From: Rossellomorea aquimaris
GTDB lineage: Bacteria > Bacillota > Bacilli > Bacillales > Bacillaceae_B
Assembly (NCBI RefSeq): GCF_000935355.1
Contig: NZ_JXZC01000003.1
Coordinates: 1 to 64,000, forward strand
Length of the DNA stretch: 64,000 bases
Direction of reading: 5' to 3'
Within the stretch, counting starts at the first letter, position 1; each line of letters opens with the position of its first letter. The notes under the pieces are model-generated. The model was not told where the DNA came from, did no database searches, and saw nothing but the letters and a program-made list of their open reading frames with translations. The translations under genes were made by a program, and so were the position numbers. Shown here piece after piece: positions 1 through 9,045 of this stretch.

Positions 1-113
1 AAATCATTAGCGGTATTAAGAGCCTACACTGAAATAGTTCGTATCTACACGACTGTGTTTTACTTTGTCCCAAAATATATTGGACATTTATATGTAAGAA
101 GAGGTAGGGTAAA

Positions 114-2591
114 ATGGTGGTAAATAACGTTATAAAAAAGGAAGGTACTATGACTGATATGCAACCCTATCATGCATTGAGTGTTGATTCGATTCCAGTC
201 CCGGCTGCAATAATAGATGTGAAAGACCATTTCTTTATCGAAGAGAATGAAGAATGGAAAGGATTGACCCTTCAAGAAGATAATCTTCTTCAGAGAATGG
301 TAGAAAAAGAGGATTGTTCCATTCGCTTAAATCATTATACCTACAATGTTAAACGTAAACAGATAGATGAACAAAAAGAATTAGTGATGATTGTTCCAGA
401 GGCCTGTGGAGAAAACCATGTTTCCCATGACTATACAAATAATTCCCGTTCGGCCATATACGAGTCTCTCATTTATAACACCCCCACTTGTGTATGTATC
501 CTTGATAAAAGAGGGAAGGTAGTGGAAATGAATCAGTCCTTTCAGGAGCTGTTTCATATTTCCGATACCGTTCTGGGTGAGTCCCTGTGCAATCAAACCC
601 CACTTCAGAATCAATCCTTTATCAATCTGGTGATGAACGGTTTAAAAGGCTTGAATATAACCGGGGAAGAAGTAACCTTCAAGATGAACAATCAAAGGAA
701 GATCACCTGCAATATCACCATCTCTCCAGCAAATTACAAAAGTGACGGAACGGTAGACAGTGTAGGAATCATCCTGCACGACATCACGGAGAAGAAAAAC
801 TATGAAAACGAACTGGTCTCATTAAAAGCGGAACTTGAAAACACACTCCGTCTCCAAAAGACGATCACCTATAAGATCAATAAGAGAGACAACGAATTTG
901 TGATCGAAATGGCAGCTGGAGAGCTATTAAAAAAACTAAACCTGACTCCTTCAAAGGTGATTGGTAAAACCATTGAAGAAGTATTTGATTCCCACCACTT
1001 AGGAAAAATCCAGCCGAAACTCCAGCACATCTGGGAAACCGGTGAAGAGTTGACCTATGAGGATGAATACAAGGATTTAGAATATATCGCTTCCATCGTT
1101 CCAGTTGTACAAGAGGGAAAAGTAGTGGAAATCATCTGCTCCATATCAGATATTTCCCTGATCAAAGATATTCAGAGAAAACTGATTGAAAGCGAGCAAA
1201 AGTATAAATCGATTGTGAAATACAGTCCTGATAATATTTATATGGTCGATACAAAAGGGATCATCCAGGAAGTGAACCCCGCTGTGAAAACGCAGTGGAA
1301 TCATATATCTCCTCATATGATCGGAAGTCACTTCAGTGAATTCATCGCGGAAGGCAGCAGGCAAACAGCCGTCAATCACTTTGAAGTCGCCCTTAAAGGA
1401 GAAGCGTCAAGATTTGTCACTACCTTCGAAAATGGAGAAGGTGGCAAAAGCCATGTAGCGGTCACCAATATCCCGATCCGGGTCAAAAACAAGGTGATCG
1501 GAATTTATGGATTTGGTCAGGACATCACAGAAAAACTGAAGATGGAAGAAGAACTAAAGGAGGCAAAAGAATTACTCGAAGCGTACTTCGAGCATGCCGG
1601 CGACGGAATTGTCCTTTTAGATCCAGAGGGAAGCGTATTAAAGGTCAATCAGCAGTTTGAATCGATGTTCGGTTGGAATAAGGATGAAATTACAGGAAAT
1701 AAAATCACCTTTATTCACCAAGAGGAACAGGTAGGACAATTCAAACAGAATTTAATGACCATCAAGGCCGGAAAGCGCATAAAGGATTATGAGACGGTGC
1801 GTTACCGAAAAGACGGCACGCCGATCGAAATCGCCTTTAACATGAACCCGATCTTAAATGATGAGGGAAATCTGATAGGTATTTCTGCCATCATCCGGGA
1901 CTTGTCCGAGAAAAAACGAAATGAAGACTTACTGAAGAAATCGGAACAGCTAGCGATGATCGGACAGCTTGCAGCAGGAGTGGCCCATGAAATCAGAAAC
2001 CCGCTGACGACGCTTAAAGGCTTCCTTCAACTGATGAAAGAAAATGCGAAGGATGACTTTTACTTAGGGGTCATCCAGGGAGAGCTCGATCGAATCGAAA
2101 TTATCACCAATGAATTTCTGGCCTTGGCGAAACCTAGAGCGGTTCAATTTTCCCTGACGTCCCTGACTACACTCCTCACAAGCTCTGTTGAATTCATTAA
2201 GATGGAATGCCTGAAGCAAGGAGTCGATGTAAGGTTCTCTGTGGAAGAAGCGGAAATTTATTGTGACTCCCATCAAATGAAACAGGTCATTTTAAATGTC
2301 ATGAAAAATGCTTTGGAAGCCATGCCAAGCGGTGGTGTCCTTAGTGCTCAACTTGAAAAAGAAGACGGTTATGCGAAAATCTCCATCCAGGACAACGGAA
2401 ATGGAATCCCACCTGAGCGCATGAAGCATTTAGGTGAACCGTTCTACAGCACAAAAGAAAAAGGGACCGGTCTCGGACTGATGATCTGCCAAAAAATCAT
2501 CAAGGAGCATCACGGCTCACTATCCATTCAAAGTAATGTAACGGAGGGAACGACCGTTACGATCTTACTGCCGATTGCAAAAGAAAAATAG
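114..2591 (+). CDS. multi-PAS sensor histidine kinase, sporulation-kinase type
   Basis: The 825-residue protein has no clear membrane segments, so it is probably a cytoplasmic sensor kinase. Several PAS-like modules come first (roughly 115-225, 365-475 and 490-600, with a more divergent one near 260-345). A HisKA domain follows with the H-box AHEIRNPLTTLKG around residue 624, then an HATPase with N-box NVMKNALEAM, G1 DNGNGIP and G2 GTGLGLMIC. This order is typical of the KinA/KinE phosphorelay kinases that feed Spo0F, but the exact pathway is inference. The chosen ATG has GAGGT eight bases upstream; a second ATG at 150 has AAGGAAGG and is also possible. No response regulator is adjacent, as expected for an orphan phosphorelay kinase. 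Confidence 0.85.
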   Translation: MVVNNVIKKEGTMTDMQPYHALSVDSIPVPAAIIDVKDHFFIEENEEWKGLTLQEDNLLQRMVEKEDCSIRLNHYTYNVKRKQIDEQKELVMIVPEACGENHVSHDYTNNSRSAIYESLIYNTPTCVCILDKRGKVVEMNQSFQELFHISDTVLGESLCNQTPLQNQSFINLVMNGLKGLNITGEEVTFKMNNQRKITCNITISPANYKSDGTVDSVGIILHDITEKKNYENELVSLKAELENTLRLQKTITYKINKRDNEFVIEMAAGELLKKLNLTPSKVIGKTIEEVFDSHHLGKIQPKLQHIWETGEELTYEDEYKDLEYIASIVPVVQEGKVVEIICSISDISLIKDIQRKLIESEQKYKSIVKYSPDNIYMVDTKGIIQEVNPAVKTQWNHISPHMIGSHFSEFIAEGSRQTAVNHFEVALKGEASRFVTTFENGEGGKSHVAVTNIPIRVKNKVIGIYGFGQDITEKLKMEEELKEAKELLEAYFEHAGDGIVLLDPEGSVLKVNQQFESMFGWNKDEITGNKITFIHQEEQVGQFKQNLMTIKAGKRIKDYETVRYRKDGTPIEIAFNMNPILNDEGNLIGISAIIRDLSEKKRNEDLLKKSEQLAMIGQLAAGVAHEIRNPLTTLKGFLQLMKENAKDDFYLGVIQGELDRIEIITNEFLALAKPRAVQFSLTSLTTLLTSSVEFIKMECLKQGVDVRFSVEEAEIYCDSHQMKQVILNVMKNALEAMPSGGVLSAQLEKEDGYAKISIQDNGNGIPPERMKHLGEPFYSTKEKGTGLGLMICQKIIKEHHGSLSIQSNVTEGTTVTILLPIAKEK

Positions 2592-2594
2592 AAA

Positions 2595-2637
2595 GAACTC
2601 CACATGGGAGAGGAAACTCTCATTGTGGAGTTTTTTT
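2595..2637 (+). terminator. Rho-independent terminator of the kinase gene
   Basis: The arms ACTCCACA and TGTGGAGT form a hairpin with an inner GGGAG/CTCTC stem, followed by seven T residues. It starts four bases after the stop codon. Confidence 0.85.
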
Positions 2638-2872
2638 ATTTCCTCAGCTATTGTCGATTTAACCAAGGGAATCATCCGACAAAAACTGTAAATAGTTCAA
2701 GGGTTAGAAGCTGCTAGCGCTGTTATTTTCCGGGAAATAGAACATTCTACAAATTTCTTCATTCTCTTTTCGTACCTAAGAACTTGTCTACTCATGGCGA
2801 TTGGATGGGAGCACATCGCCACGTTTCAACATCCTGGAAAAAGGTTAAAGAGGAAGAAAGAGGTGAGGAGAG

Positions 2873-4189
2873 ATGAAGACGAATGTCTTTATTAGTGGTG
2901 GAGGAATTGGCGGATTGACACTGGGCTTGAAATTGGCCCGGTGCAATATAGACGTAACGGTTGTGGAACGGTTACCAGGGCCAAGCTCCGTATACAAGGG
3001 AGAGCTCCTCCAGCCAAAAAGCTTGGAAATATTCGATTCATTGGGGGTCATTGACTCCGTATTCGAAAATGGCCACATCATTTCCGATTTGGAACTCATT
3101 GAATTGAAAAATGCGAAATCAAAAGCGGAGAACTCCACGATGAGCTACTCGATTCTTCCCAGTCGATACCCCTATTCATTGATGATCCATCATGAAACGT
3201 TAAAGGAACTTCTACGAAAAAAAGGGGAGGAATATCCAACATTTCATTATCGATCGAATACAGTTTGTAAGAATATAGATGGCCATACCGTGATCACCGA
3301 GGATCGCGAGACGAAAGAGGCTCAAGAGATTCATAGCGACTTTATTATCGGTGCGGAAGGAAGGAGCTCTGTCACACGTGACTATATGGAAGTGAATGTG
3401 AAGGAAAAAAAGTACAACCATCATTTCTTGACTGTGACATTTCCGAGGCCAAAGGAAATGGTGAAGGGACGTATCATTTCTACATATCAATCATTCCTGG
3501 GTCTATTCCCCTTACCAAACGATGAAGTACGATCCGTCTATCTCATTCCAGCGGGGGAATACAAGACCCTTCGGAAAAAACCGATTTCAGAATTTCATAA
3601 ACTCTATATCCAAATGTGCCCGGATCTTGATGGGTATGTCAATCAAATAGAAGACTGGAAGAAGATCCAGCTGATGGTTCCACTCAAATATCATGCGGAA
3701 ACCTATGTGAAAGATCATCTTGCCCTCATAGGCGACGCCGTCCACACGGTTCATCCCATGGCAGGAGAAGGAATGAATATGGCGATCCAGGATGGAAGCA
3801 TTCTTGGAGAGTTACTGTGTGATATGTATTCGGCCGGTAAATTAGATCCCTCCAATTTGGAGTGGTACCCAAAGGTGCGGAAGAGAAGGGTTGCCCATCA
3901 AATGCATCTCAGTCATTTATCGGCCCTCGTTTATTCGTATCCGTACCGCCCGGTCGGCTGGCTTCGAAATAAGAGCCTTCAACGAATGGAGAGGGATTCG
4001 ATTTCCCATTACAAGCAGATGCTGAACATATCCGGCCTCGGCATGTGGAGAGAAACCCTTTACGACCGGATGGTCCAGGGGGGAGTGCTCCCGATCAGAA
4101 ATGATTCGCTGACTGAAGAAGAGAAATCTAACACTAAATTTAAGGAAATCCAGGATTATCCTTGGAAAGGAAAGGAGGCACTACGATGA
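2873..4189 (+). CDS. FAD-dependent monooxygenase (UbiH/PHBH-like)
   Basis: The 438-residue flavoprotein monooxygenase would hydroxylate or epoxidise an aromatic or polyene substrate using NAD(P)H and oxygen. The N-terminal Rossmann motif GGGIGG is at residues 9-14, and the second FAD motif, GDAVHTVHPMAGEGMN, is near residue 286; both are diagnostic for the group A family. The start follows a strong AGGTGAGGAG site. Its stop overlaps the start of the next gene, a methyltransferase, in an ATGA, so the two are translationally coupled and probably modify the same small molecule. A monooxygenase/methyltransferase pair of this kind resembles quinone or polyketide tailoring, but the substrate cannot be read from sequence. 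Confidence 0.85.
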   Translation: MKTNVFISGGGIGGLTLGLKLARCNIDVTVVERLPGPSSVYKGELLQPKSLEIFDSLGVIDSVFENGHIISDLELIELKNAKSKAENSTMSYSILPSRYPYSLMIHHETLKELLRKKGEEYPTFHYRSNTVCKNIDGHTVITEDRETKEAQEIHSDFIIGAEGRSSVTRDYMEVNVKEKKYNHHFLTVTFPRPKEMVKGRIISTYQSFLGLFPLPNDEVRSVYLIPAGEYKTLRKKPISEFHKLYIQMCPDLDGYVNQIEDWKKIQLMVPLKYHAETYVKDHLALIGDAVHTVHPMAGEGMNMAIQDGSILGELLCDMYSAGKLDPSNLEWYPKVRKRRVAHQMHLSHLSALVYSYPYRPVGWLRNKSLQRMERDSISHYKQMLNISGLGMWRETLYDRMVQGGVLPIRNDSLTEEEKSNTKFKEIQDYPWKGKEALR

Positions 4190-5175
4190 TCGGAGAAATG
4201 GTGAAAGTATGGCGGGCAAGAACATGGATGAAAAAGAATGTCCCATTTCTGTACAGCTGGCATGCCTATGTAGGGTACGAAATGGATTTGTTTGATCGTT
4301 TTACAAATCCTGCCTCGATTCAGGAAGTGGCGCTTGAAAAAAATATCGAAATGGACCTCCTTGAACAGTGGGTAGAGGTCGGCATCACCATTAAGCATTT
4401 GAAACGTGTGGAAGATGAGAAAGTGACAACGAAGAACCGCTGGAAGCTGCCGACTTCAAAAAGGGACCCTCATTCCTCAGGTATTTTACTGAAGGAAATG
4501 ATGGAACTTCACATACCTGCACTGTTATCGTATCCTCAATTATTGCGCAATCAAACGAAGCAGCATTTCAATTCCGATGTCCATGGCTCGACTGTAGCCA
4601 AAACGTCGATCCTGTTAGAACGCTTTGCCTTTCCAAAGGTGCAGAAAGCGATTAAAAAATACAATGTGAATTCAATATTGGATCTGGGCTGTGGGGAAGG
4701 CGGGTATGTGAAAAGAATAGGAGATCGCTTTCCTGATAAGAGAATGGTAGGGATCGAGATTCATGAAGCTGTCGCAAAAGCTGCAGAAGAGTCGCTTAGT
4801 GACTATGAAAATATTGAAATCCTCTGTAAAGACCTGCATGAATATGAGCCCGGACAACAATTTGACATGATCATGGCCAATAACCTCTTTCACTATATCG
4901 ATCCGTCCGAGCGCCTGCAATTCTTTGAAAAAGCATCGACGTGGCTGGAATCGGAAGGCTTATTCTTTGTCCTGACCCCGATGCAAAAATCAAAGCATGG
5001 GCAGCAATTTTCCAGTGCCTTCAACAGCTTTTTCATGACATTTCAGAACCTGTATCCGATACCATCGCAGAAGGAGATGGAGACATTGGCAGGTAAAACA
5101 AATTTCAAAGTGGAGTCCGTCGAACCGATCGTAAAAGAAGGCGGGTGGTATGTGATGATATTCAGGAAGAACTGA
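4186..5175 (+). CDS. class I SAM-dependent methyltransferase
   Basis: The protein has 329 residues. An N-terminal helical region of about 90 residues looks like the dimerisation/winged-helix part of O-methyltransferases. The SAM-binding loop LDLGCGEGG lies near residues 163-172, followed by the acidic-loop segment GIEIHEA. The ATG chosen overlaps the upstream stop (ATGA) and has AAAGGAGG ten bases away; a longer reading from 4162 is not needed. It probably methylates a hydroxyl made by the coupled upstream monooxygenase; this is inferred from context only. A hairpin terminator overlaps its stop codon. Confidence 0.8.
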   Translation: MIGEMVKVWRARTWMKKNVPFLYSWHAYVGYEMDLFDRFTNPASIQEVALEKNIEMDLLEQWVEVGITIKHLKRVEDEKVTTKNRWKLPTSKRDPHSSGILLKEMMELHIPALLSYPQLLRNQTKQHFNSDVHGSTVAKTSILLERFAFPKVQKAIKKYNVNSILDLGCGEGGYVKRIGDRFPDKRMVGIEIHEAVAKAAEESLSDYENIEILCKDLHEYEPGQQFDMIMANNLFHYIDPSERLQFFEKASTWLESEGLFFVLTPMQKSKHGQQFSSAFNSFFMTFQNLYPIPSQKEMETLAGKTNFKVESVEPIVKEGGWYVMIFRKN

Positions 5176-5202
5176 TCCTCGTAGTGGGGATCGGTTTTTT
5201 TT
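5172..5202 (+). terminator. terminator of the monooxygenase/methyltransferase operon
   Basis: A GATCC/GGATC hairpin with a short loop is followed by eight T residues. The left arm includes the stop codon of the methyltransferase. Confidence 0.75.
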
Positions 5203-5269
5203 GTCTGGGTCTGTAGTGCCGGGCGTGTGGCGGAGAAGGTGTTTGTCGGTTTGTGTCATTTTATGTTGA

Positions 5270-5425
5270 GTCGATAATAAAGGTGGCAAAGTCGATAATA
5301 TATTCGAAAAGTCGATAATATAAGTGTCGAAGTCGATAATATATCTGGAAAGTCGATAATATATGGGGCAAAGTCGATAATATAATCCGAAAGTCGATAA
5401 TATAGAGAGGAAACTCGATAATAAA
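5270..5425. repeat. helically phased array of eight GTCGATAATA units
   Basis: Copies of GTCGATAATA begin at 5270, 5291, 5311, 5332, 5352, 5373, 5393 and (as CTCGATAATA) 5414. The steps alternate 21, 20, 21, 20, 21, 20, 21, a 41-bp dimer period or 20.5 bp per unit, about two helical turns. The GTCGATAATA core is conserved while the spacer of about 10 bp drifts. It lies between a terminator and the next promoter region. The period is not a multiple of three, so a coding role is unlikely. Confidence 0.9.
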
Positions 5426-5579
5426 GATCTCCCCACCCCCTTTGAAGCACCGCATCAAGACATGTTTTTCCCTTTTCCGAACCCAATATTCAATCGCTAA
5501 TAATAAAAAACACCGTTGAGGGTGCAATTCTTAAGGTAAATCAATCTAAACAGTTCAGCAGCTGAATATCCGGTCTATT

Positions 5580-5645
5580 TTAACAGTCAAATTCCGATTG
5601 AAAATCAACTGTTAAATATTAAATGAAATTCAACAGTCAAATTAA
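5580..5645. repeat. direct/inverted repeats upstream of the N-hydroxylase gene
   Basis: AACAGTCAAATT occurs near 5582 and again near 5632, 50 bases apart, with an inverted partner AACTGTTAAAT between them. This could be an operator or a remnant repeat; no known regulator motif was recognised. Confidence 0.5.
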
Positions 5646-5750
5646 TCACCTACCACACATCCGTCACAATTAATTTCACTAAAGAGGGTAATCACCCATC
5701 GTTTTAGGGTAAAAATAGAAAAGATGATTACAGATGTGGAGGAGTGTCAA

Positions 5751-7058
5751 TTGAGTAGACAGGATGTATATGATTGTATCGGTATTGGGATCGGGCCGTA
5801 CAATTTAAGTTTGGCGGCGTTGATGGAGGAGAAGACGGATCTGAAGGTGAAATTTTTCGATCAGACTCCTGAGTTTCAATGGCATCCGGGGATGCTGATC
5901 AATTTGACGGATCTGCAGGTTCCGTTCATTGCGGATTTGGTGACGTTTGCGAATCCACAGAGCCGGTACAGCTATTTGAATTATTTACATACCCATAATC
6001 GTTTATATAAATTTTTCTTTTTTCAAAAGTTCGAGATGCCGAGGCAGGAGTACAATGATTATGCCCGTTGGGTGGTGAGTCAGCTTAGCTGCTGTCAATT
6101 TCATAGTGAAGTGATCGGGGTCACGGATGAGGGCGACCGCTATAAGGTTGTGATCGATAACCGGTTGACCGACGAGCGTGAGATTTATTATGCGAAGCAT
6201 GTGGTGATGGGTACGGGAAGCAAGCCGTTGATTTTAGACGGAATGGATGGTCTGCCGGATGTGGATGTCCATCATACGAGTAAGTATCTGTTCCATAAAA
6301 ATACGACAATGGAAGGGTCTGCGATTACAATTGTAGGTTCCGGACAAAGTGCTGCCGAGGTGTTCTTTGATTTATTGAAGGAACAGCAAAATCATTCATA
6401 TCAGCTTACATGGCTGACCCGTTCTGAAGGGATCTTGCAGCTTGAGTCCTCAAAGCTTGGTCAGGAATTCTTTGCCCCTGACTATGTGGATTATTTTCAT
6501 GGGCTGACGTATGAGAAGCGTGTGGAGGCCCTAGAAACATTGGATCAGCTGCGGAACGGAATTGATCCCGATACCCTCAACAATATTTACAACATCCTTT
6601 ATAACCATTCGGTCAGTGCTAACTCGCCGGACATTACGATACAGCCGCTAACAGAAGTGAATAAGATCCGGAAAGAGGAGGATCAGTACGTCCTGAATTG
6701 CCGTCAATGGCAGGAAGAGCGTGATTTTTCATATCAGGCGGATAAGGTGATTTTGGCGACGGGTTATAAGCCGAATATCCCCGGATGGTTTTTTGAAGAG
6801 TTCGAGGACAAAATCGTCTGGGAAGATGATAAGAAATATAAAGTCTCCCGAAATTATAAGCTGGAATTTAAAGAGAATAGAGACCGGGATCATCATTTCT
6901 ATACGGTCACGAGCCTGGAGCATTCTCATGGTGCAGGGGCAACGAACTTAGGGCTGGCTGTGGACCGTAATATTCAAATCATCAATGACATCGTGGGTGA
7001 AGAAGTGTATGAAGTACAGAGGAACACGATTTTTTCTCAATTCACGATGGATAAATAA
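5751..7058 (+). CDS. lysine/ornithine N-monooxygenase (SidA/IucD/PvdA family)
   Basis: This FAD- and NADPH-dependent enzyme hydroxylates the side-chain amine of lysine or ornithine, the first step in hydroxamate siderophore synthesis. FAD motif GIGIGPYNL is at about residues 11-19, the NADPH motif GSGQSAAE near 196, and the C-terminal ATGYKP near 336. The length of 435 residues fits the family. The TTG start was chosen because GGAGGAGTG lies eight bases upstream; the in-frame ATG at 5724 has no comparable site. The gene is isolated: no NRPS-independent synthetase or acetyltransferase follows, so the rest of a pathway would have to lie elsewhere. No clear Fur box was found. Confidence 0.85.
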   Translation: MSRQDVYDCIGIGIGPYNLSLAALMEEKTDLKVKFFDQTPEFQWHPGMLINLTDLQVPFIADLVTFANPQSRYSYLNYLHTHNRLYKFFFFQKFEMPRQEYNDYARWVVSQLSCCQFHSEVIGVTDEGDRYKVVIDNRLTDEREIYYAKHVVMGTGSKPLILDGMDGLPDVDVHHTSKYLFHKNTTMEGSAITIVGSGQSAAEVFFDLLKEQQNHSYQLTWLTRSEGILQLESSKLGQEFFAPDYVDYFHGLTYEKRVEALETLDQLRNGIDPDTLNNIYNILYNHSVSANSPDITIQPLTEVNKIRKEEDQYVLNCRQWQEERDFSYQADKVILATGYKPNIPGWFFEEFEDKIVWEDDKKYKVSRNYKLEFKENRDRDHHFYTVTSLEHSHGAGATNLGLAVDRNIQIINDIVGEEVYEVQRNTIFSQFTMDK

Positions 7059-7140
7059 GGGAGTCGTGTTTGAACTTATGTACAAAGGGTAAAGTACACC
7101 TGTGATAAAAAACAAACGATAACTGGGAGTGTTTCATTTT

Positions 7141-7656
7141 ATGGCTAAAATAGCAACGTTAATTACAGACATGTTTGAAGACGTAGAATTTACAGATCCT
7201 GAAAAAGCGTTTAAAGAAGCAGGACATGAAGTTGTGACGATTGAAAAAGAAAGAGGAAAATCAGTCAAAGGGAAGCAGGGCGATGCAACAGTCAAGATTG
7301 ACGAAAGCATCGATGACGTCAACCCTTCAGACTTCGATGCCTTATTATTACCAGGCGGATTCTCCCCGGATCAGTTGCGTGCAGATGACCGTTTCGTAAA
7401 ATTCACGAAGCATTTCATGGATGAAAAGAAACCGGTATTCGCGATCTGTCATGGTCCACAATTATTAATCACGGCAAAAACACTGGAAGGACGCAAAGCG
7501 ACAGGCTTCAAGTCCATTAAAGTAGATATGGAATACGCAGGCGTTACGTACGAGGATAAAGAAGTCGTCGTATGCGGCAATCAGCTTGTGACAAGCAGGA
7601 CACCGGATGATCTTCCGGCATTCAACCGTGAATCACTGGCGCTTCTTTCTAAATAG
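7141..7656 (+). CDS. yfkM: DJ-1/PfpI family stress protein, YfkM-like
   Basis: The 171-residue cytoplasmic protein belongs to the DJ-1/PfpI superfamily, members of which act as deglycases or chaperones in stress. The nucleophile elbow AICHGPQ puts the reactive cysteine at residue 103 with histidine 104 next to it, and LLLPGGFSPDQLRADD supplies the family glycine motif. It matches the size and recalled sequence pattern of B. subtilis general stress protein 18 (YfkM). The ATG was preferred over an in-frame GTG at 7129, which lies inside the likely GGGAG binding site. It ends in a strong palindromic terminator shared with the convergent YfkK gene. Confidence 0.85.
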   Translation: MAKIATLITDMFEDVEFTDPEKAFKEAGHEVVTIEKERGKSVKGKQGDATVKIDESIDDVNPSDFDALLLPGGFSPDQLRADDRFVKFTKHFMDEKKPVFAICHGPQLLITAKTLEGRKATGFKSIKVDMEYAGVTYEDKEVVVCGNQLVTSRTPDDLPAFNRESLALLSK

Positions 7657-7668
7657 GACAAGTAAATG

Positions 7669-7722
7669 AAAGGGGACATTCCCCAAGGTATTTTGTACCT
7701 TAGAGGGAATGTCCCCTTTTTA
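7669..7722. terminator. bidirectional terminator with GGGACATTCC arms
   Basis: AAAGGGGACATTCCCC pairs with GGGAATGTCCCC, an inner AAGGTA/TACCTT stem lies between, and T or A tracts flank it. It separates convergent yfkM and yfkK. Confidence 0.9.
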
Positions 7723-7739
7723 CATATCGGGATTGCCTA

Positions 7740-7961
7740 TTATTTACGGAGGTTACCCATTTCTTCAATGATCGCAGTCATTTCACTAGGGCTGAATCTG
7801 TCCTTGCGATCGACCATTACATAAAGGTCGTGAAGGTCTTCATACATTTCCTCATTGAAATCTTCAGGCTTTACGGCACCGGCATTGACAATTTTTAATT
7901 TTTCTTTAATGGCAGTGACCATGAACTCAATATTTTCCGTTGTGTTTTGTGATAAATCCAT
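7740..7961 (-). CDS. yfkK: UPF0435/DUF1128 small protein YfkK
   Basis: This 73-residue helical protein belongs to the YfkK/DUF1128 family, found in Bacillales and of unknown function. The pattern [20 protein letters not shown] near the N-terminus and the C-terminal [13 protein letters not shown] are characteristic. The ATG has AGAAAGGACG eight bases upstream; the longer reading frame to 8030 lacks a site. It is divergent from the phosphatase gene, the same neighbourhood as in B. subtilis yfkJ/yfkK. Confidence 0.85.
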   Translation of the reverse strand: MDLSQNTTENIEFMVTAIKEKLKIVNAGAVKPEDFNEEMYEDLHDLYVMVDRKDRFSPSEMTAIIEEMGNLRK

Positions 7962-8127
7962 TTGAAATCGTCCTTTCTGACGTGCATTCATTACATTTAT
8001 CTTTCCATGATTCCTCCACCCTGTCAACATAACTTCAACCCGGAAAGGATTTTTTTCGGAGAATGTTTTACACTATTAAGGAATGGGAAATGAGTAGGTA
8101 AGCTAAAACGTAAGGAGAGGCACGTTC

Positions 8128-8622
8128 ATGGTATCTGTGTTGTTTGTATGTTTGGGAAATATTTGCCGGTCCCCTATGGCGGAGGCAATCTTCAGGGCAA
8201 AGGTTAAAGAGGCGAATCTTGAAGGCGTGATTGAGGATGACTCTGCAGGCACGGGAGATTGGCATGTCGGGAAGAAACCTCATGAAGGAACTTTAGCTAT
8301 TCTTAGAGAAAATAATATAAAGAGTGATGGCTTGCTCGCCCGACAATTTCATGGTGAAGATAAGAGGTATGATTACATCGTGGCGATGGACGCTTCCAAT
8401 GAACGAAACATGAAGAAGATCCTTGAAAGGGAACATCACGGAAAGGTCTTCAGGCTTTTGGACTTAGTGGAAGAAAGCCGGGAGAAAGACGTTCCTGATC
8501 CTTACTACACGGGGAATTTTCAAGAGGTGTATGATTTAGTGGAGTCCGGCTGCAGCCAATTATTAGATAAGATTAAAAAGGACAATCATTTGAAGGAGGG
8601 TAATACATATGGGAAGCAATAA
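8128..8622 (+). CDS. yfkJ: low molecular weight protein tyrosine phosphatase YfkJ
   Basis: The 164-residue phosphatase has the P-loop CLGNICRS with catalytic Cys8 and Arg14. The general acid is the aspartate in VPDPYY near the C-terminus. B. subtilis YfkJ is a low molecular weight tyrosine phosphatase linked to stress resistance. The start follows AAGGAGAGG. The last 14 bases overlap the next gene, so yfkJ, the YtxH-like gene and yfkH form a tight operon as in B. subtilis. Confidence 0.9.
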   Translation: MVSVLFVCLGNICRSPMAEAIFRAKVKEANLEGVIEDDSAGTGDWHVGKKPHEGTLAILRENNIKSDGLLARQFHGEDKRYDYIVAMDASNERNMKKILEREHHGKVFRLLDLVEESREKDVPDPYYTGNFQEVYDLVESGCSQLLDKIKKDNHLKEGNTYGKQ

Positions 8623-9028
8623 ATTTTTTAAAGGGGTTCTGTTAGGTGCCGCAGCAGGAGGTCTGCTTTCCCTGCTGGATAGAACGACACGCCAGGAAAT
8701 GGGGACATCTTTAAAGAACAGTGGGAATTATCTTTCAACGTACTCAAAAAATCCTCAAAGACTGGTCGAGTCATCGAAGGAAGTGTATGAAAAATTACGT
8801 ACGACAGCCGAGCAGGTAAGCAGGGATATTCAATTCATCAGTGAAAAAGTAGATGAAATCAAGGGGATGACCCCACAGGTGAAAGAAATCATCGAGGAGA
8901 CGAAGGAAACCTTTGAAGACTCTTCGGAAACCTATAAAGAAACGTTTTTAGATAGGGAAACATCCAACGAACTGTCAACTCAGGATGAAGAAAATCAACC
9001 GATTGCTTCCTCATTCAAGGGTTACTAA
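8609..9028 (+). CDS. yfkI: YtxH-like membrane-anchored protein (YfkI position)
   Basis: The 139-residue protein begins with a glycine/alanine-rich hydrophobic segment (FFKGVLLGAAAGGLLSLLD), then about 90 residues of predicted amphipathic helix rich in Lys, Glu and Ser. This is the layout of YtxH-type stress proteins. It starts inside the end of yfkJ after a strong AAGGAGGG site and is followed 17 bases later by yfkH. The position equals B. subtilis yfkI; the symbol is given on synteny, not on a checked alignment. Confidence 0.7.
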   Translation: MGSNKFFKGVLLGAAAGGLLSLLDRTTRQEMGTSLKNSGNYLSTYSKNPQRLVESSKEVYEKLRTTAEQVSRDIQFISEKVDEIKGMTPQVKEIIEETKETFEDSSETYKETFLDRETSNELSTQDEENQPIASSFKGY

Positions 9029-9045
9029 CGAAACGAGGTGAGAAT

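Larger units (their letters stand above)
5176..5750. other. 575-base intergenic region without a credible gene
   Basis: It holds the upstream terminator, a phased 20/21-bp repeat array, and an AT-rich segment with copies of AACAGTCAAATT ahead of the N-hydroxylase gene. The long minus-strand reading frames here come from the repeats and have no ribosome binding sites. Confidence 0.7.

Noticed and set aside
5270..5425. CRISPR array
   Set aside because: Units are only 20-21 bp with spacers of about 10 bp, and no cas genes are near. The same holds for the 16.9-kb array.
4990..5527. Three long minus-strand reading frames with repeated YYRL/IIDF-like peptides
   Set aside because: They are translations of the 20/21-bp repeat array, lack ribosome binding sites, and the repeat period is not a multiple of three.
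5560..5750. Fur box upstream of the N-hydroxylase
   Set aside because: No sequence close to TGATAATNATTATCA was found.
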